Notes under the pieces: model-generated | Databases searched by the model: none | Told to the model about the DNA's origin: nothing | Seen by the model: only the letters and a program-made list of their open reading frames with translations | Made by a program: the position numbers and the translations under genes | In this document: piece by piece, positions 32,214 to 40,571 of the stretch | How positions within the stretch are numbered: the stretch's first letter is position 1 | Layout of the letters: every line of letters begins with the position of its first letter | Assembly (NCBI GenBank): GCA_965279315.1 | Contig: OZ257145.1 | Span: 1,922,001 to 1,986,000 of the forward strand | DNA length: 64,000 nt | Direction: 5' to 3' | Origin: JAPWJZ01 sp965279315 | GTDB taxonomy: Bacteria > Pseudomonadota > Alphaproteobacteria > Micavibrionales > UBA2020

Positions 32214-32861
32214 TCACTGCCGCATATTCAGCAGTTCCTTGCGTCCCTTGCTTTCGCCGATCTGGCTGTCCCAGACGAGGGTCTTGCCGTCTTGCGACCA
32301 TAATTCGATTTTGGAGATGTCGGCCATCAGCAGGTTATACGACTTGCCGCTCATGACCAGCGGCTTGGGGTCGGCGCGCATGGAGATGAGGGTCAGCGTG
32401 ACCTTGCCGTTAAAGCCGTTTTCGGTTTCGCGCATGATGGCGTCGGCCATGTTGGCGGGGGCGCGCAGCCATTGGTATTTCGCCATGCCGCCCGGGATCA
32501 GGGCATAGCGTTTTCCCATGTAATTATAGTTGAAGAAGGTGACGTCGTTGAAATTCTGCACGAGGAATCCCTGGTTCGCGGGGCTGTAGCCCGAGATGCG
32601 GATTTTCGACTGCACCACGATCGGTTCCAGCGGCGTCATCAGGTTAAAGGTGTTGGTCATCTCGCCGACGCGTTTTTCCAGCAGCGCGGGGCGTTCGGCC
32701 ATGTCGGTTTTCTGGTAGGTGTCCCATTTTTTCGTCCAGCCCGTGAAGTCGGGCACATCGCCCGCGAGCTTGTGATAGAGCATCGCGATATAAAGCGGCG
32801 TGGTGGCGGCGGGCTTGGTCGAGAAGGCAAAGGCGGGGGCGGCGAGGAGAAGGAAAATCAT
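32214..32861 (-). CDS. Secreted hypothetical protein
   Basis: The protein has 215 residues from the ATG at 32861, giving the signal peptide MIFLLLAAPAFAFS. The longer frame runs through a palindromic repeat and is rejected. The mature part contains LYIAMLYHKLAGDVPDF, MTPLEPIVVQSKIRISGYSP and a C-terminal KIELWSQDGKTLVWDSQIG. This resembles DUF4852-type domains of unknown function. It lies directly downstream of flhB on the same strand, which does not prove a flagellar role. Confidence 0.6.
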   Translation of the reverse strand: MIFLLLAAPAFAFSTKPAATTPLYIAMLYHKLAGDVPDFTGWTKKWDTYQKTDMAERPALLEKRVGEMTNTFNLMTPLEPIVVQSKIRISGYSPANQGFLVQNFNDVTFFNYNYMGKRYALIPGGMAKYQWLRAPANMADAIMRETENGFNGKVTLTLISMRADPKPLVMSGKSYNLLMADISKIELWSQDGKTLVWDSQIGESKGRKELLNMRQ

Positions 32862-32888
32862 GAGCGATGTTAAAAAATAACAGATTGC

Positions 32889-32993
32889 GTCATCCCCACC
32901 TTGTGCGGGGATCCGGAAGCGCGTCCGCGCGTCATGTGACTCATGAAGGCAGGCTTGCGCCTGCGCCAGACCCCCGCACAAGGCGGGGGTGAC
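32889..32993. repeat. Diverged family A palindromic repeat
   Basis: GTCATCCCCACCTTGTGCGG at one end and CCGCACAAGGCGGGGGTGAC at the other, about 105 bp, with an inner ggcttgcgcctgcgcc palindrome. Confidence 0.75.
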
Positions 32994-33010
32994 GATGGTT
33001 GGGTTATTCA

Positions 33011-34084
33011 TCATAATTTTTTACCCTTGAGTTTGAAGACGTAGGAAATGACTTCGGCGACGGCCTTGAAATGTTCGTTCGGGATCGTCTGCTCGATATC
33101 CATTGAATCATACAGCGCGCGCGCGAGCGCGGGGTTCTCGACCAGCGGCACCTTGTTTTCGGCCGCGACGTCGCGGATGCGCTGCGCCACCACATCGACG
33201 CCCTTGGCGACCATCTGCGGCGCGGCCATTTCGGCGGCGTTGTATTTCAGCGCGACGGCGTAATGGGTCGGGTTGGTGATGACGACATCGGCCTCGGGAA
33301 CGGCCTGCATCATGCGCTGGCGCGCCTTTTGTTCGCGTAAGGCCCGCAGGCGTCCCTTGATCTGCGGGTCGCCTTCGGTCTGCTTGTATTCGTCCTTCAG
33401 TTCCTGCTTGCTCATGCGCATCTTCATCATGAAATCGTGGCGCTGGTACATGTAATCGGCAATCGCGAGGACGAACAGCACGATCAGCGCCGCGCCCATC
33501 ATCTTCAGGAACATGGTTTCAAGGTCGAACATCGCGGGCCCGAAATCCTGCCCCACGAAATGCTCGATGCCGTCGGCATAGGGCCACAGCGCAAGATAAA
33601 TGGCGGCCGACACCACGCCCAGCTTGAACAGGCCTTTCAGGAATTCCGCGATCGATTTGGCGGAAAACAGGCGCTGGAACCCGTTCATGATCGAGATTTT
33701 TTTCAGGTCCGGCTTCATGGTTTCGGCGGTGAAGATCGGGCCGGTCTGGATATAGCCCGACAGCACGCCCGCCACCATCAGCACGGCGAAGGGCAGCAGC
33801 AGGTCGCCCATGACCGCCCAGAACAGGTCTTTTGCCACCGCCATCAGCCCTTTGCCGTCGGTCGGGTACTGGTGCGCGTTGGCGATGAAACTTTTCAGCG
33901 TCGTCTGCAGGTCGATCATGATGCGGGGGCCCGCCATCAGCACCAGCAGCGTGATGACGAACAGCATGATCCAGTTGGTGACTTCGCGGCTATAGACGAC
34001 CTGGCCGCGTTTTCGCGCTTCCTCCAGCCGCTTGGCTGTCGGTTCCTCTGTCTTCTGGCTGTCTTCTGTTTCGTTGTCCGACAT
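33011..34084 (-). CDS. flhB: Flagellar type III export protein FlhB
   Basis: FlhB is the export-gate subunit that switches substrate specificity by self-cleavage. It has 357 residues. The N-terminus is DSQKTEEPTAKRLEEARKRGQVVYSREV; four membrane helices lie between about 30 and 215. A linker KQELKDEYKQTEGDPQIKGR follows, then the autocleavage motif NPTHYAVAL (about 268). It lies downstream of fliR with 8 bases between them. A separate gene at 39665 encodes only a FlhB C-terminal-like domain. Confidence 0.96.
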   Translation of the reverse strand: MSDNETEDSQKTEEPTAKRLEEARKRGQVVYSREVTNWIMLFVITLLVLMAGPRIMIDLQTTLKSFIANAHQYPTDGKGLMAVAKDLFWAVMGDLLLPFAVLMVAGVLSGYIQTGPIFTAETMKPDLKKISIMNGFQRLFSAKSIAEFLKGLFKLGVVSAAIYLALWPYADGIEHFVGQDFGPAMFDLETMFLKMMGAALIVLFVLAIADYMYQRHDFMMKMRMSKQELKDEYKQTEGDPQIKGRLRALREQKARQRMMQAVPEADVVITNPTHYAVALKYNAAEMAAPQMVAKGVDVVAQRIRDVAAENKVPLVENPALARALYDSMDIEQTIPNEHFKAVAEVISYVFKLKGKKL

Positions 34085-34092
34085 GCTTTCCC

Positions 34093-34866
34093 CTATGGAT
34101 TGAGCGCGTCGTTGACGAGGGATTCAAAACCCTTCATCCAGAACATCATGCTGGCCGAAAACACCATCGTCAGCATCACGAGGCCCATCAGGATCTGCAC
34201 GGGCAGGGCGAGGAAGAAAATCTGGATCTGCGGCATCAGGCGGCCCAGCAGGCCGAAGCCGAACTGCACGATCGTGCCGATGATCAGGAACGGCGTCGCC
34301 AGCTGGATGCCGATGCGGAAGGCCGCGCTGACGGTCTGCGTCATCACCTCCAAAATCGGCTGCATGTCGGGCGTCTTGGCAAGCGCGGGGAACAGCGTGT
34401 AACTGTCGATGACCGATGCCAGCATGTAATGGTGCATGTTCGACACGAACAGCAGCGTGACGCCGGTGATGGAATACAGCGCGCCCACGACCGAGCCCTG
34501 CGTCGCCGTCATGGGGTTGAACACCAGCGCGTTGGCAAAGCCGGTCTGGATCGAGATCACGCCCCCTGCGGTATCGAGCGCGGTGATCATGATGCGCATC
34601 ACCATGCCGATGAAGACGCCGATAAACGCCTCCGACAGCAGCAGCGTGATCATCGCGGGCGCGGCGGAGGGCAGGGGCGGCAGCACGGGGGCGAGGAAAG
34701 GGGTGAGGACAAGCGCGAAGGCCAGCGCGAAATGCAGCCGCACCTGCGGCGACACGAAACTGTCGCCGATGCCGGGCATGATCATCAGCGCCATGCCCGT
34801 GCGCATGAACACAAGCATGAAGGCGGCAAGATGCGTGACGATGATGTCGTTTAACAGGGACTGCAT
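34093..34866 (-). CDS. fliR: Flagellar export-gate protein FliR
   Basis: The protein has 257 residues with about six membrane helices and typical blocks: FMLVFMRTGMALMIMPGIGDSFV, LLLSEAFIGVFIGMVMRIM, DTAGGVISIQTGFANALVFNP and TPFLIIGTIVQFGFGLLGRLMPQIQIFFLALPVQI. It forms the FliPQR export pore. In related genomes fliQ, fliR and flhB are contiguous; here fliQ is separated from fliR by a BRCT gene and ndh. Confidence 0.95.
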   Translation of the reverse strand: MQSLLNDIIVTHLAAFMLVFMRTGMALMIMPGIGDSFVSPQVRLHFALAFALVLTPFLAPVLPPLPSAAPAMITLLLSEAFIGVFIGMVMRIMITALDTAGGVISIQTGFANALVFNPMTATQGSVVGALYSITGVTLLFVSNMHHYMLASVIDSYTLFPALAKTPDMQPILEVMTQTVSAAFRIGIQLATPFLIIGTIVQFGFGLLGRLMPQIQIFFLALPVQILMGLVMLTMVFSASMMFWMKGFESLVNDALNP

Positions 34867-34922
34867 TCTTTAAGTATAGCGCAGAAATGGCAGCAAAACA
34901 GCCATCAGCAGCCTGTTTGCGT

Positions 34923-35804
34923 TCAGAATTTCGGGGCGGACGGGCGCGGCGGGGCGGATTTCCCTATTGTACGGGCGTTCCATTCCGCTTCGGTCAGGAC
35001 CGTCACGCCAAGATCTTTCGCCTTTTGCAGTTTCGAACCCGCATCCGCGCCCGCCACAAGGATATCGGTGTTTTTGGAGACCGAACCGACGACTTCCGCG
35101 CCGAGGCTGGCGGCGGCGGCTTCGGCCTGTTTGCGGGTCATGGTGGACAGCGTGCCGGTAAAGACGATTTTCTTGCCGGACAGGTCGAGCGGTGCGGCAG
35201 AGACGGCAGCGGCGGGGGCTTCTTCCTCGATTTCGTCCTCATCCTCGTCGATTTCTTCGCCGCGCGCTTCAGCCAGTTCGGCTTTCAGCTCGGCGAGTGT
35301 GGCGGAAGGGTTGAGCAGGACGCCGTTTTCGTCGAATTTGAAAACTTTTTTATACGGGCCGTTTTCGTTCAGCGGTTCGTATTCGTTTTCGAATTCGGCG
35401 GCAAGGTCGGCGGTCGCTTCATCGGCGTAGAAGGCGACATTCGCGCTGCCGTCGCCGCCATTCGTCAGCAAATACCAGAGCGTGCCGGAATATGCGCCGT
35501 TTTGCGCGGGCACGGACGCTTTGTTGAACGCCGTGGTCATGCTGTCGTCTTCGTCTTCCACATCTTCGCCGCGACGCTCCGCCAGTTCGCGGCGGATGCC
35601 CGCAGCGTCGTTGTCGGGATTCATCAGCGTGCCGTTCGCATCGAAGGACAGGTCTTGGGAATGCGGATTGTCGCCAAACGCCTCGCCGCCTTCGTCCTCG
35701 ATATCGGATGCCAGCTGCGCGCTTTCCGCGTCGCCAAAAAACCGCGCGCTGGCCGAGCCGTCGCCGCCGTTGGTGACGATATAATGGATGCGGGTGGAGG
35801 GCAT
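34923..35804 (-). CDS. BRCT-domain protein with duplicated NGGDGS module
   Basis: The protein has 293 residues from the ATG at 35804, behind AAAGGA. It has two tandem modules of about 85 residues: HYIVTNGGDGSASARFF..LASDIEDE..LSFDANGTLMNP and WYLLTNGGDGSANVAFY..LAAEFENE..FKFDENGVLLNP. A very acidic linker (EIDEDEDEIEEEAP) follows, then a C-terminal BRCT domain (SGKKIVFTGTLSTMTRKQAEAAAASLGAEVVGSVSKNTDILVAG). This BRCT is of the bacterial DNA ligase LigA type, but no ligase domains are present. The combination suggests a DNA- or phosphopeptide-binding adaptor; unstudied to my knowledge. Confidence 0.75.
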   Translation of the reverse strand: MPSTRIHYIVTNGGDGSASARFFGDAESAQLASDIEDEGGEAFGDNPHSQDLSFDANGTLMNPDNDAAGIRRELAERRGEDVEDEDDSMTTAFNKASVPAQNGAYSGTLWYLLTNGGDGSANVAFYADEATADLAAEFENEYEPLNENGPYKKVFKFDENGVLLNPSATLAELKAELAEARGEEIDEDEDEIEEEAPAAAVSAAPLDLSGKKIVFTGTLSTMTRKQAEAAAASLGAEVVGSVSKNTDILVAGADAGSKLQKAKDLGVTVLTEAEWNARTIGKSAPPRPSAPKF

Positions 35805-35956
35805 GGCAGTTCCTTTTGCGGGGTAAATTGTTATGAAATCAGGGGGCAACCTAACGCGCACGGGAGGGGGAGTCAATAAAGAATATGGGAATTAATGCTT
35901 GTCCGCCACCGCCGCCTGTCCTACAATGATTTTCTGCAACAAAAGGCGGTTCAGTC

Positions 35957-37267
35957 ATGCGGCAGGGCGGTGAAATTCCCCATACGGCAGTTCAGGAACC
36001 CACGGGCGGCTATCCCCGCATCGTGATCGTGGGGGCGGGATTCGGCGGGCTTGCCGCCGTGCAATCGCTCGCGGGGCTGGCGGCGGAGGTGACCGTCATC
36101 GACCGCCATAATTACCATCTTTTCCAGCCGCTGCTGTACCAGGTGGCAACCGCCGCGCTGTCGCCCGCCGATATCGCCTGGCCGATCCGCCATATCCTGC
36201 GCCGCCAGAAAAACACGGCCGTGCTGCTGGACGAAGTTGCCGCCATCGACAGGCAGGCGGGCGCGGTGCTGACCAAAAGCGGGCGCAACATACCGTGGGA
36301 TTACCTGATCATCGCAACAGGCGCGCATCACAGTTATTTTGGCCGCGACGACTGGGAGAAAAACGCCCCCGGCATCAAGACGATTGCCGATGCGACCGGC
36401 CTGCGCCAGAAAATCCTCCTCGCATTCGAGCGTGCGGAGGCCGAAAGCGCGGAGCGGGAACGCGCCGCGCTGCTCACCTTTGTCATTGTCGGCGGCGGGC
36501 AGACGGGCGTGGAGATGGCGGGCGCAATCGCCGAGCTGGCGCGCCATTCGATCGCCGATGATTTCCGCATCATCGCGCCCGCATCGGCGCGCATCATCCT
36601 GGTCGAAGCGGGCCCGCGCATCCTGCACACGCTGGAGGAAAAGCTTTCCGCCAATGCGATGGCGACGCTGGAAAAAATGGGCGTCGAGGTCAGGGCGGGC
36701 AGCCGCGTCGAGGAAGTGGATGAAGGTGGTGTGACAGTGAACGGCCAGCGCATCGCCGCGAAAACCGTCGTCTGGGCGGCGGGGGCGAAGGCGTCGCCGG
36801 CGGCGGAATGGCTTGGTGCGCCCGCCGATAAAACAGGGCGCGTCATCGTGGACAGCAACCTCAACGTCGCGGGCGATGCGCGTGTATTCGTGATCGGTGA
36901 TACGGCGGCGTTCACGCCCGATGGCGCGACGCGACCGCTGCCCGGCGTGGCGGCGGTGGCGAAACAGATGGGCGTGTTTACGGCGAAGCGCATCCGCGCG
37001 ATCGTGGAACAGCGCAAGCCGCCCGAAAATTTCAAATACCACGATGTCGGCACGGTCGCCGCCATCGGCCGCAACAACGCGATTGTCGTGCTGCCGGGAT
37101 TAAGGGCGACCGGCTTCATCGGCTGGCTGTTGTGGAGCGTATCCCACATCTTCTTCCTGATCGGCCTGCGCAACCGCGCATCCGTCATGCTGAACTGGGC
37201 GTGGAATTATGTCACATGGCAACGCGGGGCGCGGCTGATCACATCGGACAAGCCGGATGAAAAATAA
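35957..37267 (+). CDS. ndh: Type II NADH:quinone oxidoreductase
   Basis: The protein has 436 residues. The FAD-binding N-terminal Rossmann motif is VIVGAGFGGLAAVQSL; the family signature HNYHLFQPLLYQVAT follows. The second dinucleotide site is FVIVGGGQTGVEMAGAIAEL, then RVFVIGDTAAF and a C-terminal membrane-association region (GFIGWLLWSVSHIFFLIGLRN). NDH-2 transfers electrons from NADH to quinone without proton pumping. It sits inside the flagellar cluster, antiparallel to it, so its position probably reflects insertion rather than function. Confidence 0.93.
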   Translation: MRQGGEIPHTAVQEPTGGYPRIVIVGAGFGGLAAVQSLAGLAAEVTVIDRHNYHLFQPLLYQVATAALSPADIAWPIRHILRRQKNTAVLLDEVAAIDRQAGAVLTKSGRNIPWDYLIIATGAHHSYFGRDDWEKNAPGIKTIADATGLRQKILLAFERAEAESAERERAALLTFVIVGGGQTGVEMAGAIAELARHSIADDFRIIAPASARIILVEAGPRILHTLEEKLSANAMATLEKMGVEVRAGSRVEEVDEGGVTVNGQRIAAKTVVWAAGAKASPAAEWLGAPADKTGRVIVDSNLNVAGDARVFVIGDTAAFTPDGATRPLPGVAAVAKQMGVFTAKRIRAIVEQRKPPENFKYHDVGTVAAIGRNNAIVVLPGLRATGFIGWLLWSVSHIFFLIGLRNRASVMLNWAWNYVTWQRGARLITSDKPDEK

Positions 37268-37534
37268 TCAGTTCATCCCGATAATCTTGTCGGCAATCCG
37301 GTCGGTGAAGTTCTGCATCGCGGTTGCGTAGACGGGGAACAGCAGGTAGATGGCGAGGTAGATCGACATCATTTTGGGCACGAAGGCGAGGGTCATTTCC
37401 TGAATCTGTGTCAGCGCCTGGATGAGGGCGATGATGACGCCGACGACGAGGCCGATCAGCATGACGGGGGCCGAGATCTGGATGGTCAGGATGATCGCTT
37501 CGCGGGCGAAATCGACGACTTCTGCTTCATCCAT
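37268..37534 (-). CDS. fliQ: Flagellar export-gate protein FliQ
   Basis: The protein has 88 residues and two membrane helices: VDFAREAIILTIQISAPVMLIGLVVGVIIALIQALTQIQEMTLAFVPK is the characteristic FliQ core. Its length equals the family norm. It is separated from fliE by a palindromic repeat. Its stop abuts the stop of ndh. Confidence 0.95.
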   Translation of the reverse strand: MDEAEVVDFAREAIILTIQISAPVMLIGLVVGVIIALIQALTQIQEMTLAFVPKMMSIYLAIYLLFPVYATAMQNFTDRIADKIIGMN

Positions 37535-37583
37535 AATATATGTCCTTTACAGAGGCAAACCGCTTTCGCGGTTTGGAGTAACT

Positions 37584-37634
37584 GCTGGATCCCGGATCGG
37601 GCGTTCGCCTTGCGGCTCACTGGTCCGGGATGAC
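37584..37634. repeat. Short palindromic repeat between fliQ and fliE
   Basis: CTGGATCCCGGATC...GGTCCGGGATGAC, an imperfect inverted repeat of the GGATGAC-ended class. Confidence 0.6.
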
Positions 37635-37643
37635 GCCTGCGCG

Positions 37644-37943
37644 TCAAATCGAAGTGCGCATTACCGTCTCATAAGCTTGCACCACGCGGTCGCGAACCGC
37701 AAGCACGGTATTCAGCGCCATTTCCGCATTGTTGATTGCGGCCAGCACATCGGTCATGTCGGCCTTGCCGACGAGGCCCTGCGCGGAGACTTTTTCCGAC
37801 GTGTGCTGCGCGTCGATCGCGCTTTGCGCGGCGGTTTTCAGGACATCGCCGAAGGAAGGCCCGCCGGTTTCGGCCGGTTTCGCATCCGTCATCGATTTCA
37901 AGGTGTTCATGTATGCTTTTGAAGCATCGGTTACGTTTGCCAT
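37644..37943 (-). CDS. fliE: Flagellar hook-basal body protein FliE
   Basis: The protein has 99 residues. The C-terminal part VGKADMTDVLAAINNAEMALNTVLAVRDRVVQAYETVMRTSI is the conserved FliE helix. It links the MS ring to the rod. It lies in the usual flgB-flgC-fliE order. Confidence 0.94.
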   Translation of the reverse strand: MANVTDASKAYMNTLKSMTDAKPAETGGPSFGDVLKTAAQSAIDAQHTSEKVSAQGLVGKADMTDVLAAINNAEMALNTVLAVRDRVVQAYETVMRTSI

Positions 37944-37970
37944 GATGTCTGTCCCTTTTTAAACTCTAAC

Positions 37971-38384
37971 TTAAGCCATACGCAGCAAGTCGATGGTTTT
38001 CATCAACATTGAACGCGACATTTCGATCACGCCGAGGTTCGCCTCGTATGAACGCTGCGCCTCGCGCATATCCATCATTTCCAGCAGCGGGTTGACGTTG
38101 GGCGTCTTCACATAGCCGCGGTCGTCGGCGGCGGGGTGGCTGGGGTCGTATTTGGTCAGGAAGTCGGTGGTGTCATAGGTGACTTTGTCGACTTCGACTT
38201 CCTTCATGTTATCGGCGCGGTTCATTTCGTTCTTGAACGTCACGATCTGGCGGCGGTACGGGTCTTCGCCCTTGGTCTTGCCGGTGGTGTCGGCGTTCGC
38301 AAGGTTTTCCGAGATCACTTTCATGCGCGAGCCCTGGGCCTTCATGCCCTTTGCCGCGAGTGTCATTGCATTGACGAGATCCAT
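37971..38384 (-). CDS. flgC: Flagellar proximal rod protein FlgC
   Basis: The protein has 137 residues. The N-terminus MTLAAKGMKAQGSRMKVISENLANADT carries the rod-protein ENLANADT signature. The C-terminus EAQRSYEANLGVIEMSRSMLMKTIDLLR is typical. It is transcribed with flgB, 18 bases upstream. Confidence 0.96.
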   Translation of the reverse strand: MDLVNAMTLAAKGMKAQGSRMKVISENLANADTTGKTKGEDPYRRQIVTFKNEMNRADNMKEVEVDKVTYDTTDFLTKYDPSHPAADDRGYVKTPNVNPLLEMMDMREAQRSYEANLGVIEMSRSMLMKTIDLLRMA

Positions 38385-38402
38385 GATATTACTCCCCTAA
38401 CC

Positions 38403-38843
38403 TTATTTCAGAGCCATTTTCAGCATGGCGATGTTTTTCTGGTACAAATTGCTGACGAATGCATGGTCGGTATAGTTCTCGTTCATGCGCAGCAGCTGGT
38501 CTTCCAGGATGACCGCGTTGCCGGCGGGGGCAACTTCGTACACATCCTTTTGCTTCATGCTCGGCACTTTTTGCCCGCCGGCTGCCATGCTGTCGGCGCC
38601 GAAATGGGTGGGGTTGGTGGCGATCATGCTCATCGCGCCGCCGTCCGTGCCCGCCACAGTCATCGAAAGCGGGCTGGCAGAGCCGCCCAGTATCTGCTTG
38701 AAATCAAGCGGTTTAATGTCCATCGGGCGATAGCCCGCAGAGTCCGCATTGGCGATGTTCTGCGCGATGATCTTCTGGCGTTCTTCGTGCCAGTCCATCT
38801 TCTTCAGCATCGCGGACATCAATGTCAAATCTTGCATCGTCAT
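38403..38843 (-). CDS. flgB: Flagellar proximal rod protein FlgB
   Basis: The protein has 146 residues from the ATG at 38843. The longer frame to 38861 is rejected because the sigma-54 promoter predicts transcription starting near 38861 and AAGGGG lies 9 bases before 38843. Signatures: HEERQKIIAQNIANADSAGY near the N-terminus, KPLDFKQIL and a C-terminal NYTDHAFVSNLYQKNIAMLKMALK. It is the first gene of flgB-flgC-fliE-fliQ. Confidence 0.94.
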   Translation of the reverse strand: MTMQDLTLMSAMLKKMDWHEERQKIIAQNIANADSAGYRPMDIKPLDFKQILGGSASPLSMTVAGTDGGAMSMIATNPTHFGADSMAAGGQKVPSMKQKDVYEVAPAGNAVILEDQLLRMNENYTDHAFVSNLYQKNIAMLKMALK

Positions 38844-38871
38844 GAGATTTCCCCTTCTCACCTATTACATA

Positions 38872-38887
38872 TGCAACGCGCGTGCCA
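38872..38887 (-). promoter_or_regulatory. Sigma-54 promoter of flgB
   Basis: On the minus strand TGGCAC-GCGCG-TTGCA, an exact -24/-12 sigma-54 (RpoN) consensus, with +1 expected near 38861. Class II flagellar operons of Caulobacter-type alphaproteobacteria use sigma-54 with FlbD. Confidence 0.85.
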
Positions 38888-38954
38888 CGTAACAAGTGTC
38901 TCCCCTATTGAAAACTCTAACATAGTCGCGGAATCCTGAGTCAGGAATTTGGGG

Positions 38955-38970
38955 TTAAGGATTTGTTAAC
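38955..38970 (+). promoter_or_regulatory. CtrA-binding box upstream of flgB
   Basis: TTAA-GGATTTG-TTAAC, a perfect TTAA-N7-TTAAC match, about 80 bases beyond the sigma-54 site and 110 from flgB. The same window encodes cckA, the kinase at the head of the CtrA pathway. Confidence 0.65.
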
Positions 38971-38987
38971 AAAGATAGGGAAAAGGA

Positions 38988-39020
38988 AAGCCCACCTCCA
39001 CAGAATGGAGATGGGCTTTC
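38988..39020 (-). terminator. Intrinsic terminator of the lipoprotein gene
   Basis: AAAGCCCACCTCCA pairs with TGGAGATGGGCTTT across a short loop, with one mismatch. It lies 27 bases after the stop of the 39047 gene. Confidence 0.8.
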
Positions 39021-39046
39021 AGCAGTCTTTTGTAAGCTGTTGAAGC

Positions 39047-39550
39047 TTAGTTATTTTGCGTGCGCTTCTCGCGTGCTTTTTTGGCTTCAATCGCGTCGGC
39101 GATTTCTTTTTCGTATTTGGCGTAATCCGCTTCCCATGCGCGCTTGGCGGCGGGGGAGGAGAACTGCTTGGGCTTCATCCAGAGAACGATTTTGTCGGGA
39201 TATTTCTGTGCCGCGCCGGATGCCGCATCCACGAAGATGCCGATGCCGCCGCCAAGAATGATGTTGCCCAAGGTCGCGCCCGACATATCTTCGGATGCCG
39301 AAACGACGCCCGAGTTATGGCCTTTCTTGGTGCAGACAACGTTCATCGGGCCGTTGCCCTTGAGGACCGACACGCTGCCTGGCGTGCTGGGCAGGTACCA
39401 AGACCCGTTTTTGCTGTCGTTCAATTTGCACGATGCGCCTTCCGCGCCCGGCGTGTCGATGAAGATCGTTTGCTGCGTGCCACTGACGATGGTGGCGCAG
39501 GCGGTGAGAGTGACGGTAGCCGCGATAGCGAGTAAAGATTTGAATTTCAT
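39047..39550 (-). CDS. Lipoprotein of the glycine-zipper type
   Basis: The protein has 167 residues from the ATG at 39550. The lipoprotein signal is MKFKSLLAIAATVTLTAC with lipobox LTAC. The mature part contains IVSGTQQTIFIDTPGAEGASCKL and a glycine-rich hydrophobic stretch (GATLGNIILGGGIGIFVDAASG), common in surface lipoproteins with a P-loop-like TPGAxGAxC block. The C-terminal 40 residues form a Lys/Ala-rich helix. It is not flagellar by sequence. Confidence 0.75.
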   Translation of the reverse strand: MKFKSLLAIAATVTLTACATIVSGTQQTIFIDTPGAEGASCKLNDSKNGSWYLPSTPGSVSVLKGNGPMNVVCTKKGHNSGVVSASEDMSGATLGNIILGGGIGIFVDAASGAAQKYPDKIVLWMKPKQFSSPAAKRAWEADYAKYEKEIADAIEAKKAREKRTQNN

Positions 39551-39664
39551 AATTGCCCTATGAAGTTGGATTTTAAAAAAAGTAGTCGCGGCGACAGTAT
39601 CACTACCGCAAGTTGTCTGTATATGGCGCTCACACCATTGGAAAACTTTTGGTAGAGTGACCGT

Positions 39665-40009
39665 ATGGTCGACATCCACGACACCGACGACGAACAGAAG
39701 AAGCCCGACGCGCTGGAGAGCCGCCGTCTTGCCGCCGTTGCGCTTAAGAAATATGGAATTGACGATGCGGCGCTGCCCAAGGTCGTCGCGGCGGGTTACG
39801 GGAAACTGGCGGAGCAGATTGTCGATCTGGCCTTCAAAAACGGGGTCAAGGTGCGGGAGGACAAGGAGATGGCGCAGATCCTCGCCGCCATCGAGCTGGA
39901 TTCCGAGATTCCGTCGGAAGCGCTGGTGGCAATTGCCGAAATCCTCGCTTATGTTTACAAAGCTAATCAAATCTACAACCGCGACACCGACACGAAAGAA
40001 CTGCCGTGA
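39665..40009 (+). CDS. FlhB C-terminal-domain-like protein
   Basis: The protein has 114 residues without membrane helices. It matches the cytoplasmic tail of FlhB (RRLAAVALKKYGIDDAALPKVVAAGYGKLAEQIVDLAFKNGVKVREDKEMAQIL, then IPSEALVAIAEILAYVYKANQ). The NPTH cleavage site is absent: the position corresponding to it reads LKKYG, so it cannot self-cleave. Such stand-alone FlhB-tail proteins (FhlX/YlqH type) partly replace the FlhB C-terminus in some bacteria. It starts a plus-strand set with fliO and fliP. Confidence 0.85.
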   Translation: MVDIHDTDDEQKKPDALESRRLAAVALKKYGIDDAALPKVVAAGYGKLAEQIVDLAFKNGVKVREDKEMAQILAAIELDSEIPSEALVAIAEILAYVYKANQIYNRDTDTKELP

Positions 40010-40260
40010 CCAAAGACGAACTGGCGAAACGCCTGAAATCCATCACCGATTACGTGCGCGACTGCGAACGCCGCGTGACACAGGGCGAAATCATGGATTT
40101 GCAGGGGCTCGACAATAACGTGGCCGAAGTCTGCGACCTGATCGCGAGCATGCCGCCGAAAGAGGGGCAGGAGCTGGAGAGCCAGATGACGATATTGATC
40201 GGCAGCCTCGAGACGCTCGCCGATGCGATGCGCAAGCAGGATGAAGGGAAAGACGACTGA
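40006..40260 (+). CDS. Small helical protein of the fliO-fliP set
   Basis: The protein has 84 residues from a GTG at 40006, which overlaps the previous stop. It is predicted wholly helical: KDELAKRLKSITDYVRDCERRVTQGEIMDLQGLDNNVAEVCDLI. Overlaps on both sides (4 bases with the FlhB-tail gene, 1 base with fliO) indicate tight co-translation. Its size and helicity recall flagellar chaperones such as FliT, but there is no sequence proof. Confidence 0.65.
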   Translation: MTKDELAKRLKSITDYVRDCERRVTQGEIMDLQGLDNNVAEVCDLIASMPPKEGQELESQMTILIGSLETLADAMRKQDEGKDD

Positions 40261-40571
40261 TGGAATCCGAACGCCTGATGGGGGCGATGGCCGCCTTCGC
40301 CTTTGTGGTCTGCCTGATGTACGCGCTGGCATGGCTGGTGAAACGCCTCGGCCTTACCGGCGCGCCGATGCTGGCAATGGGCGCAAAACGCCGGTTGAAG
40401 ATTGTCGAGCAACTGTCAATCGACCCGCGCCATAAACTGGTGATCGTGCGCCGCGACAATAAAGAGCATTTGATCGTGATGGGCCCCGGCGGCGACACCG
40501 TCGTGGAAAGCAACATCCCCGTCGTGGACAACGTGATCGAGCTGGAGGAGAAGGAAGTGAAGAATGGTTGA
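40260..40571 (+). CDS. fliO: Flagellar biosynthesis protein FliO
   Basis: The protein has 103 residues. One membrane helix (GAMAAFAFVVCLMYALAWLVKRLG) is followed by the FliO cytoplasmic motif KRRLKIVEQLSIDPRHKLVIVRRDNKEHLIVMGP. FliO assists FliP assembly. Its stop overlaps the fliP start by 8 bases. Confidence 0.88.
   Translation: MESERLMGAMAAFAFVVCLMYALAWLVKRLGLTGAPMLAMGAKRRLKIVEQLSIDPRHKLVIVRRDNKEHLIVMGPGGDTVVESNIPVVDNVIELEEKEVKNG

Noticed and set aside
32862..33014. N-terminal extension of the 32214 gene to 33014
   Set aside because: The extension is the translation of a palindromic repeat; the signal peptide begins at 32861.
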